Assembly (NCBI GenBank): GCA_046052065.1
Contig: JBJOND010000084.1
Coordinates: 1 to 10,750, forward strand
DNA: 10,750 nt
Direction: 5' to 3'
Source of the DNA: CAINEC01 sp046052065
Lineage (GTDB): Bacteria; Bacteroidota; Bacteroidia; AKYH767-A; OLB10
The notes beneath the pieces were generated by a model, which saw nothing but the letters and a program-made list of their open reading frames with translations, was not told where the DNA came from and did not search any database. The position numbers and the translations under genes were made by a program. Of this stretch, positions 1 through 6,407 are shown one piece after another (within the stretch, counting starts at the first letter, position 1; each line of letters starts with the position of its first letter).

Positions 1-114
1 GGACTTGATTTTAACAATAAAGAATGCAAGGAGGATGTGTACTACTACGTATTTAATTTAATACTTAGTAACGATACAAAAACAATTTACGGTAAGGTGA
101 ATTTAATTCGCTAA
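1..114 (+). CDS. 3' end of a T9SS type B-sorted (gliding motility-associated C-terminal domain) protein, partial
   Basis: Frame 1 is open from the first base and ends in TAA at 112-114, giving 37 residues. They run from a Cys- and Asp-containing stretch through EDVYYYVFNLIL to the C-terminus YGKVNLIR. A 'DGVYFYVI...GxVxLIR' ending is characteristic of the type B T9SS C-terminal sorting domain (CHU_C, gliding motility-associated C-terminal domain), which sends large surface or secreted adhesins and enzymes across the outer membrane. The gene body lies outside the window, so the cargo function cannot be read. The stop is 2 bp from the stop of the convergent pirin gene. Only the short tail supports the family assignment. 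Confidence 0.72.
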   Translation, partial: GLDFNNKECKEDVYYYVFNLILSNDTKTIYGKVNLIR

Positions 115-116
115 CC

Positions 117-827
117 TTAATTCATTGGTACTTCAATAAAAAGCACTTTGCTTTTATTTGTTGCCTGAAGAGAAAAAGTATCGCATTCCCAAAGTCCGAT
201 TGCATCCCGCTTAGCTAAATTTTCAGAGGCAATATTTAAGTCACCATCCAAAACAAAACAATAAACACCGTTGCCTGCTTGGTGCATTCTATATTCCAAC
301 GAATGTCCTTCTTCCAAATCAATCATCGATAACCATGCATCTTGATTAATGAAAAGTGAACCATTTTCTTCTGTTGGAGAAACCACTACTTGCAATTGAT
401 TTTTTCTATCTGCTTCGCCAAACATTTTCTGATCATAACGCGGTTCAATATTATTCACCTTCGGGAAAATCCATAATTGTAAAAAAGCAACAGGCTCCGC
501 TTGACTAGCATTTACTTCTGAATGATAAATACCAGTTCCAGCACTCATAATTTGAACATCCCCTGTTTGAATAATCTTATCACGACCAGTAGAATCTTGG
601 TGATGCAATGCACCACTTAGCGGAATAGAAATAATTTCCATGTTATCGTGCGGATGCTTTCCGAATCCCATTCCTGCATCAACGAAATCGTCGTTTAATA
701 CGCGCAACATTCCGAAATGTACACGCTCAGGATTATGATATCCCGCAAAGCTAAAGGTATGATAACTCTTTAACCAGCCATGATTAGCATAGCCACGTGT
801 GTCTGCTTTATGTATGATTTGCTTCAT
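117..827 (-). CDS. Pirin family protein (bicupin, YhhW/quercetinase-like)
   Basis: 236 residues, the usual length for bacterial pirins of the YhhW type. The N-terminal cupin carries the metal-binding pattern: H58 and H60 in GFGKHPHDNME, then H102 and E104 in GTGIYHSEVN, so all four ligands are present. The second cupin (about 150-230) is degenerate, as normal for the family. Characterised relatives (E. coli YhhW, human pirin) have quercetin 2,3-dioxygenase activity in vitro, but the physiological substrate is generally unknown; other pirins act as redox-sensitive regulatory partners. The start codon follows the stop of the upstream MarR gene after one base, with an AGAGGA ribosome-binding site inside the MarR 3' end, so the two are probably translationally coupled. 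The context suggests a response to aromatic or oxidative stress. Family call firm, substrate unknown. Confidence 0.93.
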   Translation of the reverse strand: MKQIIHKADTRGYANHGWLKSYHTFSFAGYHNPERVHFGMLRVLNDDFVDAGMGFGKHPHDNMEIISIPLSGALHHQDSTGRDKIIQTGDVQIMSAGTGIYHSEVNASQAEPVAFLQLWIFPKVNNIEPRYDQKMFGEADRKNQLQVVVSPTEENGSLFINQDAWLSMIDLEEGHSLEYRMHQAGNGVYCFVLDGDLNIASENLAKRDAIGLWECDTFSLQATNKSKVLFIEVPMN

Positions 828-828
828 T

Positions 829-1278
829 TTATCCTCTTAATTTATCTAATAACTCGTTTAACTGTTGCACTTCTGATTTTTTAATTTTCAGATGTTCATT
901 TTGCCATTCATCAATATGAACATCTAAGGCATCTAATAATGTTAGACCTTTTTGAGTGATAGTAATATCCACCTGACGGCGATTCGCTTTACAGATATCA
1001 CGTTTTAAAAATCCTTTCAAACGAAGCTTCTCTACTAATCGAGTGGCATTGGAATTTTTATCAATCATCCTTTCCGTAATCTCACCGAGCATAACAGGAT
1101 TCGGATGTGCGCCACGTAGAATACGAAGCACATTATATTGCTGTGGAGAGATGCCGTGCGGCTTAAATCGTTGAATATTGATACCCTCTAACCAACTTGC
1201 GGTGTACAAAATATTGACAACTGCTTTTTCAAATTCGTTCCCGAATTTTTTCTGTTTGATAGCTTCTTCCAGTTTCAT
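829..1278 (-). CDS. MarR family transcriptional regulator
   Basis: 149 residues from the preferred start. It shows the MarR winged-helix layout: an N-terminal helical dimerisation segment, then GISPQQYNVLRILRGAHPNPVMLGEITERM as the entry into the helix-turn-helix, DKNSNATRLVEKLRLKGFLKRDICKANRRQVDITIT as recognition helix plus wing, and a C-terminal dimerisation helix. An in-frame ATG seven codons upstream (1299) exists, but it lies upstream of a perfect TAnnTTTG box (1283-1290) that sits between the two ATGs. I therefore chose MKLEEAIKQ at 1278. The box ends only four bases before this ATG, so the mRNA may be leaderless or nearly so. A GTTGT/ACAAC palindrome overlaps the -33 region and is a likely autoregulatory operator. 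It heads a two-gene unit with pirin. The inducing ligand cannot be inferred; no cysteine of the OhrR type is obvious near the N-terminus. Confidence 0.9.
   Translation of the reverse strand: MKLEEAIKQKKFGNEFEKAVVNILYTASWLEGINIQRFKPHGISPQQYNVLRILRGAHPNPVMLGEITERMIDKNSNATRLVEKLRLKGFLKRDICKANRRQVDITITQKGLTLLDALDVHIDEWQNEHLKIKKSEVQQLNELLDKLRG
832..837 (-). promoter_or_regulatory. Ribosome-binding site of the pirin gene inside the MarR 3' end
   Basis: Read on the minus strand this is AGAGGA, four bases before the pirin ATG and overlapping the last codons of the MarR gene. It is one of the few clear purine-rich Shine-Dalgarno sequences in the window and fixes the pirin start at 827. Confidence 0.6.
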
Positions 1279-1282
1279 GAAG

Positions 1283-1315
1283 CAAATATACAAAATCAAT
1301 AGTTGTTATTACAAC
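1283..1315 (-). promoter_or_regulatory. Promoter and probable operator of the MarR-pirin operon
   Basis: On the minus strand, TATATTTG (1283-1290) is an exact match to the Bacteroidota -7 consensus TAnnTTTG. A TTG lies 21 bases upstream. That TTG falls within a perfect inverted repeat, GTTGT-N4-ACAAC (1302-1315). A 14-bp palindrome of this kind on top of a MarR promoter is the usual arrangement of a MarR autoregulatory operator. Promoter match and palindrome are seen; binding by this MarR is inferred. Confidence 0.6.
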
Positions 1316-1344
1316 AGTACGGTTGTTTCGACTTCGCTCAACAA

Positions 1345-1666
1345 CCTTGATTCAGTTTTAAATAATACCTCATTCGACTTCGCTCAACAACCTTGATTCA
1401 GTTTTAAATAATACCTTATTCGATTTAGCTCAACAACCTTGATTCAGTTTTAAATAATACCTCATTCGACTTCGCTCAACAACCTTGATTCAGTTTTAAA
1501 TAATACCTTATTCGATTTAGCTCAACAACCTTGATTCAATTTTAAATAATACCTCATTCGACTTCGCTCAACAACCTTGATTCAGTTTTAAATAATACCT
1601 TATTCGATTTAGCTCAACAACCTTGATTCAATTTTAAATAATACCTCATTCGACCTCGCTCAACAA
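1345..1666. repeat. Tandem array, seven 46-bp units in alternating A/B types (92-bp higher-order period)
   Basis: Units start at 1345, 1391, 1437, 1483, 1529, 1575 and 1621, each exactly 46 bp. Units 2, 4 and 6 (type B) are identical to one another. Units 1 and 3 (type A) are identical; units 5 and 7 are type A with a shared G-to-A change (TTCAG to TTCAA), and unit 7 has one further T-to-C change (GACTTCG to GACCTCG). A and B differ at three positions in the second half: CTCATT/CTTATT, GACTT/GATTT and TTCGCT/TTAGCT. A partial A-type unit (1328-1344) precedes unit 1. The order A B A B A' B A'' implies that a two-unit 92-bp block was duplicated after A and B had diverged. The 46-bp period is not a multiple of three, so the array is not coding. 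Confidence 0.93.
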
Positions 1667-1684
1667 CCTAAAATATTCATAATT

Positions 1685-1710
1685 GTTTGTTGAGCGTAGT
1701 CGAAACAAAC
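1685..1710 (-). terminator. Hairpin just downstream of the M24 peptidase stop codon
   Basis: A perfect 7-bp stem, GTTTGTT/AACAAAC, with a 12-nt loop lies six bases past the M24 stop on the minus strand. It is also the right-hand end of the repeat element. What follows on the minus strand (AATTATGAATATTTT) is AT-rich but has no clean T-tract, so intrinsic termination is uncertain; 3'-end stabilisation is an alternative. Confidence 0.3.
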
Positions 1711-1715
1711 TATCC

Positions 1716-2399
1716 TCAATCCATCAACTGCTCAAAAAAACCACCTATCTCCAACGTTTCATCTACAAAATGAACTTCATAAATCCAAAAGCGAGGGTTA
1801 TTATTGCGGTCATTGTCCGACATAGGTTTATGGTTATCGGGATGTAAATAATTTTCGAGTTCTTCACCCTGTATCACTTCATGCGGAAAATTCCCGATTA
1901 AATGTCCGCAGTGCTTATTGCCAAATGTCCAGCCATACTTAATGGCTAACTGTTGCGTATAGCCGTATAATTCACTAGGAGTAATCTGCTGCTTATTTTT
2001 TTGATAGTATTCTTTTCCTTCGTACCATGCTGCTTCTACATCCGCCTTTAGCTTTAATTTCTTTTCGTTGTTTCCTATTACATAGGTGCGTCCATAATCG
2101 GCTTCCCACTCTTCGAACACAGGACCAAAATCAAGAAACACAATATCATCTTCCTGCAGGATTAAGTTTTCAGGATTATGTTTATAAGGCAAGAGTGTAT
2201 TTTTACCTCCTCGCACAATTCGTTTATGCCAATATTTTTTTATTCCGAAAAGTTCAAATGCTAAATCATAAATAGCATCGTTAACTTCTTTCTCCGATAC
2301 ATGCGCACAAATAATAGTTCGTTTTTCAATTTCAGAAAATAATTGCGCAGCCTTTTCTTCCGCTAAAATAAGTTGTTGAAGTTGTTCGTTTCTGTCCAT
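1716..2399 (-). CDS. M24 family metallopeptidase (aminopeptidase P/methionyl aminopeptidase fold), short form
   Basis: 227 residues covering essentially only the pita-bread catalytic domain; the creatinase N-terminal domain of full aminopeptidase P is absent. The expected dinuclear metal ligands can be placed: D90 in FLDFGPV, D101 in EADYGRTYV, H166 in HCGHLIGNFPHE, E208 in WIYEVHF, and a C-terminal Glu (E214 or E217) near ETLEIGG. There is no signal peptide, so it should be cytoplasmic. It starts 6 bp after the stop of the secreted arylsulfotransferase-like gene and is probably cotranscribed with it, though no functional link is obvious. Likely activity is removal of an N-terminal residue or hydrolysis of Xaa-Pro peptides; some M24-fold proteins are non-peptidase hydrolases such as creatinase, so the substrate is open. 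Confidence 0.85.
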   Translation of the reverse strand: MDRNEQLQQLILAEEKAAQLFSEIEKRTIICAHVSEKEVNDAIYDLAFELFGIKKYWHKRIVRGGKNTLLPYKHNPENLILQEDDIVFLDFGPVFEEWEADYGRTYVIGNNEKKLKLKADVEAAWYEGKEYYQKNKQQITPSELYGYTQQLAIKYGWTFGNKHCGHLIGNFPHEVIQGEELENYLHPDNHKPMSDNDRNNNPRFWIYEVHFVDETLEIGGFFEQLMD

Positions 2400-2405
2400 C
2401 GAAAA

Positions 2406-4055
2406 CTATCGTAGAATATTAAATTTTTGAAGTGTTGAGTTCGAATTACGTAACAGTTGCAAATAATAATTACCTGCGCTTAACTCATTTATTTCAATAC
2501 GATTGATTAGAGAATCCATGTTAACTTGTTTCACCACTCTCCCGAAGTTGTCATAAATAATTGCAGTAACTTTTTCTAACTTACTATTATCAATTTCGAT
2601 TTGTAAATAATCGTTAGCAGGATTCGGATAAATAGTAAACGAATTAGCTAATTCATTCGTGTTTATACCTGATGTTAAATTACAAGCATTAGAAAGCACA
2701 TTCGTATTTTCAAGAATAGTTGTTGAAGTAAGCGTCTTACCAATAAATCCACTGAAATTTGTCGGATAAAAATTACAATGAAAAACTGCATTTGTAGAAG
2801 GAATCGTTCCTTGTGTAAGCGGGCCTGTTGAAATAATTGGATTCACATATTCCCATAATTTATTTCCGTTAGAATCAATTTCTGCAAATGTTCCACCAGG
2901 TCCATCTGTATAAATAACATTTCCATTTGCTAATTGCTGCGCACCTGAAATGTTTTGTGCAAAGAGATTATGGACGTTCATATTGTTATACTTCCACGTA
3001 GGAACAGCTGGAAGGTAAGGCAATGATGCATTATAATTATAACCACTTAGCGGAGGATTTATAATTTCTATGGTAGAATAATTTCCTCCGGGACGAGCAA
3101 TGCCATTATTAAAAACCATAATCTGATTTTCATAGGGTAGTCCGGGCTTTATCCAGTGCGCATTATGTTGCCCAAAAAATTGTTGTACTCCTGCCGCATT
3201 ATACGTTGCCGGATTTCCCCATCTATATAATAAGTCGCCTCCTTTTCCTGCATTACCACCTGTATGACTAGCAGCCTCGGCAATTGTTGTACTATGATCG
3301 ATAATCCAGATTTCATCAAATGCATGCGCGCTTAATACTATCTGATCTAAAACAGGATTATAATCCACAGAATTCAAATGAATCCAATCAGCATTCGTAG
3401 CGCTTGCGTTAAAATTTAAATTTACAAGTTGGGGATTACTTTCTACACTTCCATAATTTGCTTTCGTGGAATCAAACTCCTGAACAAGATGATCCCATAC
3501 ATTCCATTGCCAAACAATATTTCCTCCATTACTTCCCACAGGCTGTATCTCTAAAATTTGTTCACTCCAAACTTTAGGTGTAACAAGACTAGGATTTCTT
3601 CCATTGGCCACTGCAACAGCACTTGACTTAACTTGCCAAGCTATAACGAGTATGTTACCATTCGGCAATGCACAGATATCATGATGTGCACAGTTAATAG
3701 AATCTGAAAGCATATAGTTCCAAACTAAATTACCATTCCAATCGTACTTTTGAATAGCACCACCTCTGCCACCCGCATTAAAAAAAGTATTCATCGCGTT
3801 TCCTGTTCTTAGCAATGAACCATCATCCATAAGATAAGACCCTAATGCTGGTCGATAAGTGCTTGTCCATGTTTTTACTTGCTTACCACATCGATCGATC
3901 AAATAAGAATTAAAACTGCTCATAGGACTAAACAAAGTATAGCCTTCTGAAATATTGTTTCCTGTATTTAGAGTTAATCCGATAGTAGTTTGAGCAATTG
4001 AAATCTTAATTACAAAAATCAATACCATCAATAGGGAAATACGAATTGCTTTCAT
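2406..4055 (-). CDS. Secreted arylsulfotransferase (ASST)-like beta-propeller protein with T9SS type A sorting domain
   Basis: 549 residues. The N-terminus MKAIRISLLMVLIFVIKISIAQ is a signal peptide (Lys/Arg, hydrophobic core, likely cleavage after SIA). Residues about 35-460 carry recurrent propeller-blade features: YDWNGNLVWNY (104-114), CAHHDICALPNGNILVIAW (122-140), WIHLNSVDYNP (224-234), GQHNAHW (295-301), LANGNVIYTDG (375-385) and IDSNGNKLWEY (393-403). The HHD...LPNGN pattern with scattered conserved His residues is typical of the bacterial arylsulfate sulfotransferase (ASST) family. Residues 472-549, starting FTIYPNPANDYLQIEI and ending QKFNILR, form a type A T9SS sorting domain, so the product should be secreted or anchored to the cell surface. 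True sulfotransferase activity needs an active-site His that I cannot align by eye; the protein could be a non-catalytic propeller. Confidence 0.82.
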   Translation of the reverse strand: MKAIRISLLMVLIFVIKISIAQTTIGLTLNTGNNISEGYTLFSPMSSFNSYLIDRCGKQVKTWTSTYRPALGSYLMDDGSLLRTGNAMNTFFNAGGRGGAIQKYDWNGNLVWNYMLSDSINCAHHDICALPNGNILVIAWQVKSSAVAVANGRNPSLVTPKVWSEQILEIQPVGSNGGNIVWQWNVWDHLVQEFDSTKANYGSVESNPQLVNLNFNASATNADWIHLNSVDYNPVLDQIVLSAHAFDEIWIIDHSTTIAEAASHTGGNAGKGGDLLYRWGNPATYNAAGVQQFFGQHNAHWIKPGLPYENQIMVFNNGIARPGGNYSTIEIINPPLSGYNYNASLPYLPAVPTWKYNNMNVHNLFAQNISGAQQLANGNVIYTDGPGGTFAEIDSNGNKLWEYVNPIISTGPLTQGTIPSTNAVFHCNFYPTNFSGFIGKTLTSTTILENTNVLSNACNLTSGINTNELANSFTIYPNPANDYLQIEIDNSKLEKVTAIIYDNFGRVVKQVNMDSLINRIEINELSAGNYYLQLLRNSNSTLQKFNILR

Positions 4056-4117
4056 AGTTTACATTATTTGCGATAAAGATAAATGATTCGTCAATTTTAA
4101 ATCACAACATTTGCGAG

Positions 4118-4125
4118 TATATTTG
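4118..4125 (+). promoter_or_regulatory. Promoter -7 box of the aminotransferase/omega-amidase operon
   Basis: TATATTTG is an exact TAnnTTTG match 21 bases before the ATG at 4147, predicting a leader of roughly 15 nt. The -33 region is a T-run (around 4095) rather than a clear TTTG. The 91-bp gap to the divergent propeller gene (start 4055) must also hold that gene's promoter; the best candidate there is a one-mismatch TATCTTTA on the minus strand. Confidence 0.5.
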
Positions 4126-4146
4126 AACAAATAATCTTTCGTAACT

Positions 4147-5295
4147 ATGAATATCATTGAGAGTAAATTACCAAATGTAGGGACCACCATTTTTACGATT
4201 ATGTCGGGACTAGCCAATGAAACGGGGGCCATTAATTTAAGTCAGGGATTCCCAAGTTTTGAAGTTTCGAGAGAGCTGATTGATTTATATAATCAGGCAA
4301 TGTTAAATAACCACAATCAGTATGCACCCATGCCTGGTTTGCTTTCATTAAGAGAAGAGTTATCAAAAAAGACTCAGAAACTTTATGGGGCTTACTATAA
4401 TCCTGATTCCGAAATTACTATTACTGCTGGAGGCACACAAGCATTATACACTGCTATTACAGCTTTGGTCCATAAAGGTGATGAAGTTATCATTTTTGAG
4501 CCTGCCTATGATAGTTATAAACCTGCGATCGAATTAGCCGGAGGAGTTGTTAAGCCGTATTCACTAACGCCTCCGAATTACCGAATTAATTGGGAAGAGG
4601 TTAAAAGCATGATTACTGACAAAACAAAGTTGATCATGATTAATACACCTCATAATCCTTCAGGCACCATTTTATCCAAGCAAGATTTAGAATCGCTAGC
4701 AGAAATTACTAAAAGCACAAATATCATTGTATTAAGTGATGAGGTATATGAGCATATTATTTTTGATGGAGAAGAACATCAAAGTGTTTGTCGTTTTGAA
4801 GATTTGCGTAAGAGAAGTTTAATTGTTTACTCCTTCGGGAAAACATTTCATGCTACAGGATGGAAAACAGGATATTGTTTAGGTCCGGAATATCTGATGA
4901 AGGAATTTAGAAAGGTGCATCAGTTTTTAGTTTTCTCTGTGAATACACCATTACAAGTTGCATTAGCCAGCTATTTAAAAAATGAAGAGCATTATTTATC
5001 ATTACCTTCATTTTACCAAGCTAAGCGCGATTATTTTATTCGTTTAATTGAAGGAAGTAAATTTAAATTCACTCCATGTAAAGGTTCTTATTTTCAGTTG
5101 TTGGATTATTCTGATTTTTCAGATGAAAAAGATACTGACTTAGCAATACGATTAATCAAAGAATTTGGGATTGCCTCCATTCCTGTTTCGGTTTTTTACT
5201 CTTCGGATGTTGATACAAAAATGCTTCGCTTCTGTTTTGCAAAAGACAACGAAACTTTACAACGAGCAGCAGAAAAAATACACGCTATCCAATGA
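4147..5295 (+). CDS. PLP-dependent aminotransferase, methionine/glutamine-phenylpyruvate type (YbdL/KAT-like)
   Basis: 382 residues, a full-length fold-type I class I/II aminotransferase. Visible landmarks: INLSQGFPSF (29-38), the substrate loop NQYAPMPGLLSLRE (57-70), TAGGTQAL (93-100), N170 in NTPHNPSG, D198 and Y201 in SDEVYEH, the Schiff-base lysine K232 in SFGKTFHATGWKTGY, and the carboxylate-binding R361 in MLRFCFAK. The overall pattern matches the YbdL methionine aminotransferase / kynurenine aminotransferase-glutamine transaminase K group better than aspartate aminotransferases. Its stop overlaps the start of an omega-amidase by 4 bp. This is the known partner for glutamine-dependent transaminases, so the likely role is transamination of 4-methylthio-2-oxobutyrate or aromatic keto acids with glutamine. 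Cytoplasmic. Exact substrate preference is inferred. Confidence 0.92.
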   Translation: MNIIESKLPNVGTTIFTIMSGLANETGAINLSQGFPSFEVSRELIDLYNQAMLNNHNQYAPMPGLLSLREELSKKTQKLYGAYYNPDSEITITAGGTQALYTAITALVHKGDEVIIFEPAYDSYKPAIELAGGVVKPYSLTPPNYRINWEEVKSMITDKTKLIMINTPHNPSGTILSKQDLESLAEITKSTNIIVLSDEVYEHIIFDGEEHQSVCRFEDLRKRSLIVYSFGKTFHATGWKTGYCLGPEYLMKEFRKVHQFLVFSVNTPLQVALASYLKNEEHYLSLPSFYQAKRDYFIRLIEGSKFKFTPCKGSYFQLLDYSDFSDEKDTDLAIRLIKEFGIASIPVSVFYSSDVDTKMLRFCFAKDNETLQRAAEKIHAIQ

Positions 5296-6086
5296 AAAAT
5301 TTAAAGATTACAACCATACAGTCAAATTTGAAATGGGAAGATGCTGTTGCATCCATCAAACATTTGCATAGTCTGATAAATCGCATCGAGCCAAAATCGA
5401 CCGACATTATTATATTGCCAGAAATGTTTAACAGTGGCTTTACGAACAACGTTCAAAAATGTGCTGAAGCAATGGATGGATTTACGATGCAATGGATGCT
5501 GGAAACAGCAAAAAGTATGAAGGCTGTTGTTTGTGGTAGTATTATCATCAAAGAAAACAATAAACATTACAATCGTTTTATCTGGATGCGTCCCGATGGC
5601 ACGTATGAATATTATAACAAGCGACATCTATTCAGCATGGCGAAAGAAGATACAGTTTTCACGAAGGGAAGTAAAGCATTGATTGTTGAATTGAAAGGCT
5701 GGAAGATTATGCCACTCGTTTGTTACGACTTACGTTTTCCGATATGGAGCAGGAATATTGATTTGAAGAAAAATTATCGTTATGATGTTATGATTAATGT
5801 AGCGAATTGGCCGGCGGTGCGTAGTTATGCATGGCAACAATTATTAATTGCTCGCGCCATTGAAAATCAATCATACGTTATTGGCGTTAATCGCGTAGGG
5901 AAAGATGGGAATGATATTCCTTATAACGGCTATTCGTTAGTGTTAGATATGTTAGGCGCTAAATTATCCAATCATAAACCGAATAAAGAAAGAATAGAAA
6001 CAATTGAATTAAATTACAAAGCACTTAAAGATTTCAGAAAACGTTTTCCTGCTAATAAAGATGCAGATGCGTTTAAGATTCTATGA
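5292..6086 (+). CDS. Carbon-nitrogen hydrolase, probable omega-amidase (YafV/NIT2-like)
   Basis: 264 residues, normal for a single-domain nitrilase-superfamily protein. The Glu-Lys-Cys triad is visible: E44 in IILPEMFNSGF, K110 in YYNKRHLF, and nucleophile C144 in PLVCYDLRFP; a further Glu in the MAKED segment (E119) fits the fourth conserved residue. EMFNSGF and the KRHLFSMAKE region resemble E. coli YafV and NIT2 omega-amidases, which hydrolyse alpha-ketoglutaramate to 2-oxoglutarate and ammonia. The ATGA overlap (start 5292, aminotransferase stop 5293-5295) implies coupled translation with the transaminase that would generate this substrate. Together they would pull glutamine-driven transamination forward, as described for methionine salvage. 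A hairpin terminator follows within 10 bp. Other amide substrates cannot be excluded. Confidence 0.9.
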   Translation: MKNLKITTIQSNLKWEDAVASIKHLHSLINRIEPKSTDIIILPEMFNSGFTNNVQKCAEAMDGFTMQWMLETAKSMKAVVCGSIIIKENNKHYNRFIWMRPDGTYEYYNKRHLFSMAKEDTVFTKGSKALIVELKGWKIMPLVCYDLRFPIWSRNIDLKKNYRYDVMINVANWPAVRSYAWQQLLIARAIENQSYVIGVNRVGKDGNDIPYNGYSLVLDMLGAKLSNHKPNKERIETIELNYKALKDFRKRFPANKDADAFKIL

Positions 6087-6093
6087 AATAAAA

Positions 6094-6116
6094 AAGGCGC
6101 AACTAAATTACGCCTT
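6094..6116. terminator. Bidirectional intrinsic terminator between convergent operons
   Basis: A perfect stem AAGGCG (6094-6099) / CGCCTT (6111-6116) has an 11-nt loop, in the gap between the omega-amidase stop (6086) and the convergent isomerase-like gene stop (6141). On the minus strand the stem runs into a T6 tract, a good intrinsic terminator for the four-gene reductase operon. On the plus strand it is followed by AT-rich GATTATATTTTAATTTT, a weaker terminator for the amidase operon. Confidence 0.75.
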
Positions 6117-6140
6117 GATTATATTTTAATTTTCTGCTTA

Positions 6141-6407
6141 CTAGAATTGTTTTATCAATCCGTAATACTCAATACTTTTTCGTAGCGGATAAAGAGGAAG
6201 CGTTGTCATTAACTCTTCGGCTCTCGCTTGGTCGATATCTTTAAAAATTAGTACCGCACCGTTTCTTCCTTGACGCAAATAAAGACTTTCAAGAATTCCT
6301 TCCTCTTTCCATTGCGCTACTACTTCTTGTTCATGTTTAATGATTTCCTGAAAGTTCGCTGGAAGATTATCTGTATCGATTGTTAAAATTGCTTGTATTC
6401 TGTTCAT
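6141..6407 (-). CDS. Muconolactone delta-isomerase-like small protein (dimeric alpha/beta barrel)
   Basis: 88 residues from the chosen start. Sequence such as HEQEVVAQWKEEGILESLYLRQGRNGAVLIFKDID (25-59) followed by TTLPLYPLRKSIEYYGLI (68-85) follows the muconolactone isomerase (MIase) pattern: an amphipathic helix, a glycine turn, a strand with AVLIF, and the 'LPLYP' segment. The fold is ferredoxin-like. In catabolic pathways MIase converts muconolactone to 3-oxoadipate enol-lactone, but no other catechol genes are here, so that reaction is not implied. An ATG 27 codons upstream is in frame, but its leader (MYHPNICACSC...) lies inside the DoxX gene in another frame. The start at 6407 gives a 4-bp ATGA overlap with the DoxX stop, matching the next junction upstream. 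Last gene of the operon. Specific function unknown. Confidence 0.8.
   Translation of the reverse strand: MNRIQAILTIDTDNLPANFQEIIKHEQEVVAQWKEEGILESLYLRQGRNGAVLIFKDIDQARAEELMTTLPLYPLRKSIEYYGLIKQF

Larger units (their letters stand above)
1321..1710. repeat. Composite repeat element: 46-bp tandem array bounded by 22-bp inverted repeats
   Basis: This fills the stretch between the MarR promoter and the M24 peptidase gene and holds no gene. The outer ends, 1323-1344 and 1687-1708, are inverted copies of each other, matching at 21 of 22 positions. Each end can also fold by itself: GGTTGTT/AACAACC (1321-1327 with 1340-1346) and GTTTGTT/AACAAAC (1685-1691 with 1704-1710), both with 12-nt loops. Between them is a tandem array of seven 46-bp units. 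The core TTCGACTTCGCTCAACAACC resembles short REP-like hairpin sequences that I recall as dispersed in many Bacteroidota genomes; I could not verify this. No transposase is present. It may be a non-autonomous or REP-type element whose inner part was amplified. Confidence 0.85.

Noticed and set aside
1279..1299. MarR start at the upstream ATG (MILYICFMKLEE)
   Set aside because: A perfect TAnnTTTG promoter box lies between the two ATGs, and the extra seven residues look like translated promoter DNA.
1178..1396. 72-residue plus-strand open frame running into the repeat array
   Set aside because: It overlaps the MarR gene antisense and runs through non-coding repeats whose 46-bp period breaks frame; no recognisable protein features.
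1345..1666. CRISPR array
   Set aside because: The whole 46-bp period is conserved; there are no variable spacers between repeats, and no cas genes are nearby.
2027..2275. 82-residue plus-strand open frame
   Set aside because: Antisense shadow of the M24 peptidase gene.
4056..4146. Clear promoter for the secreted propeller gene
   Set aside because: Only a one-mismatch TATCTTTA with poor -33 spacing was found on the minus strand, not enough for a feature entry.
5322..5627. 101-residue minus-strand open frame
   Set aside because: Antisense to the omega-amidase, whose catalytic motifs are clear; the antisense frame shows no domain pattern.
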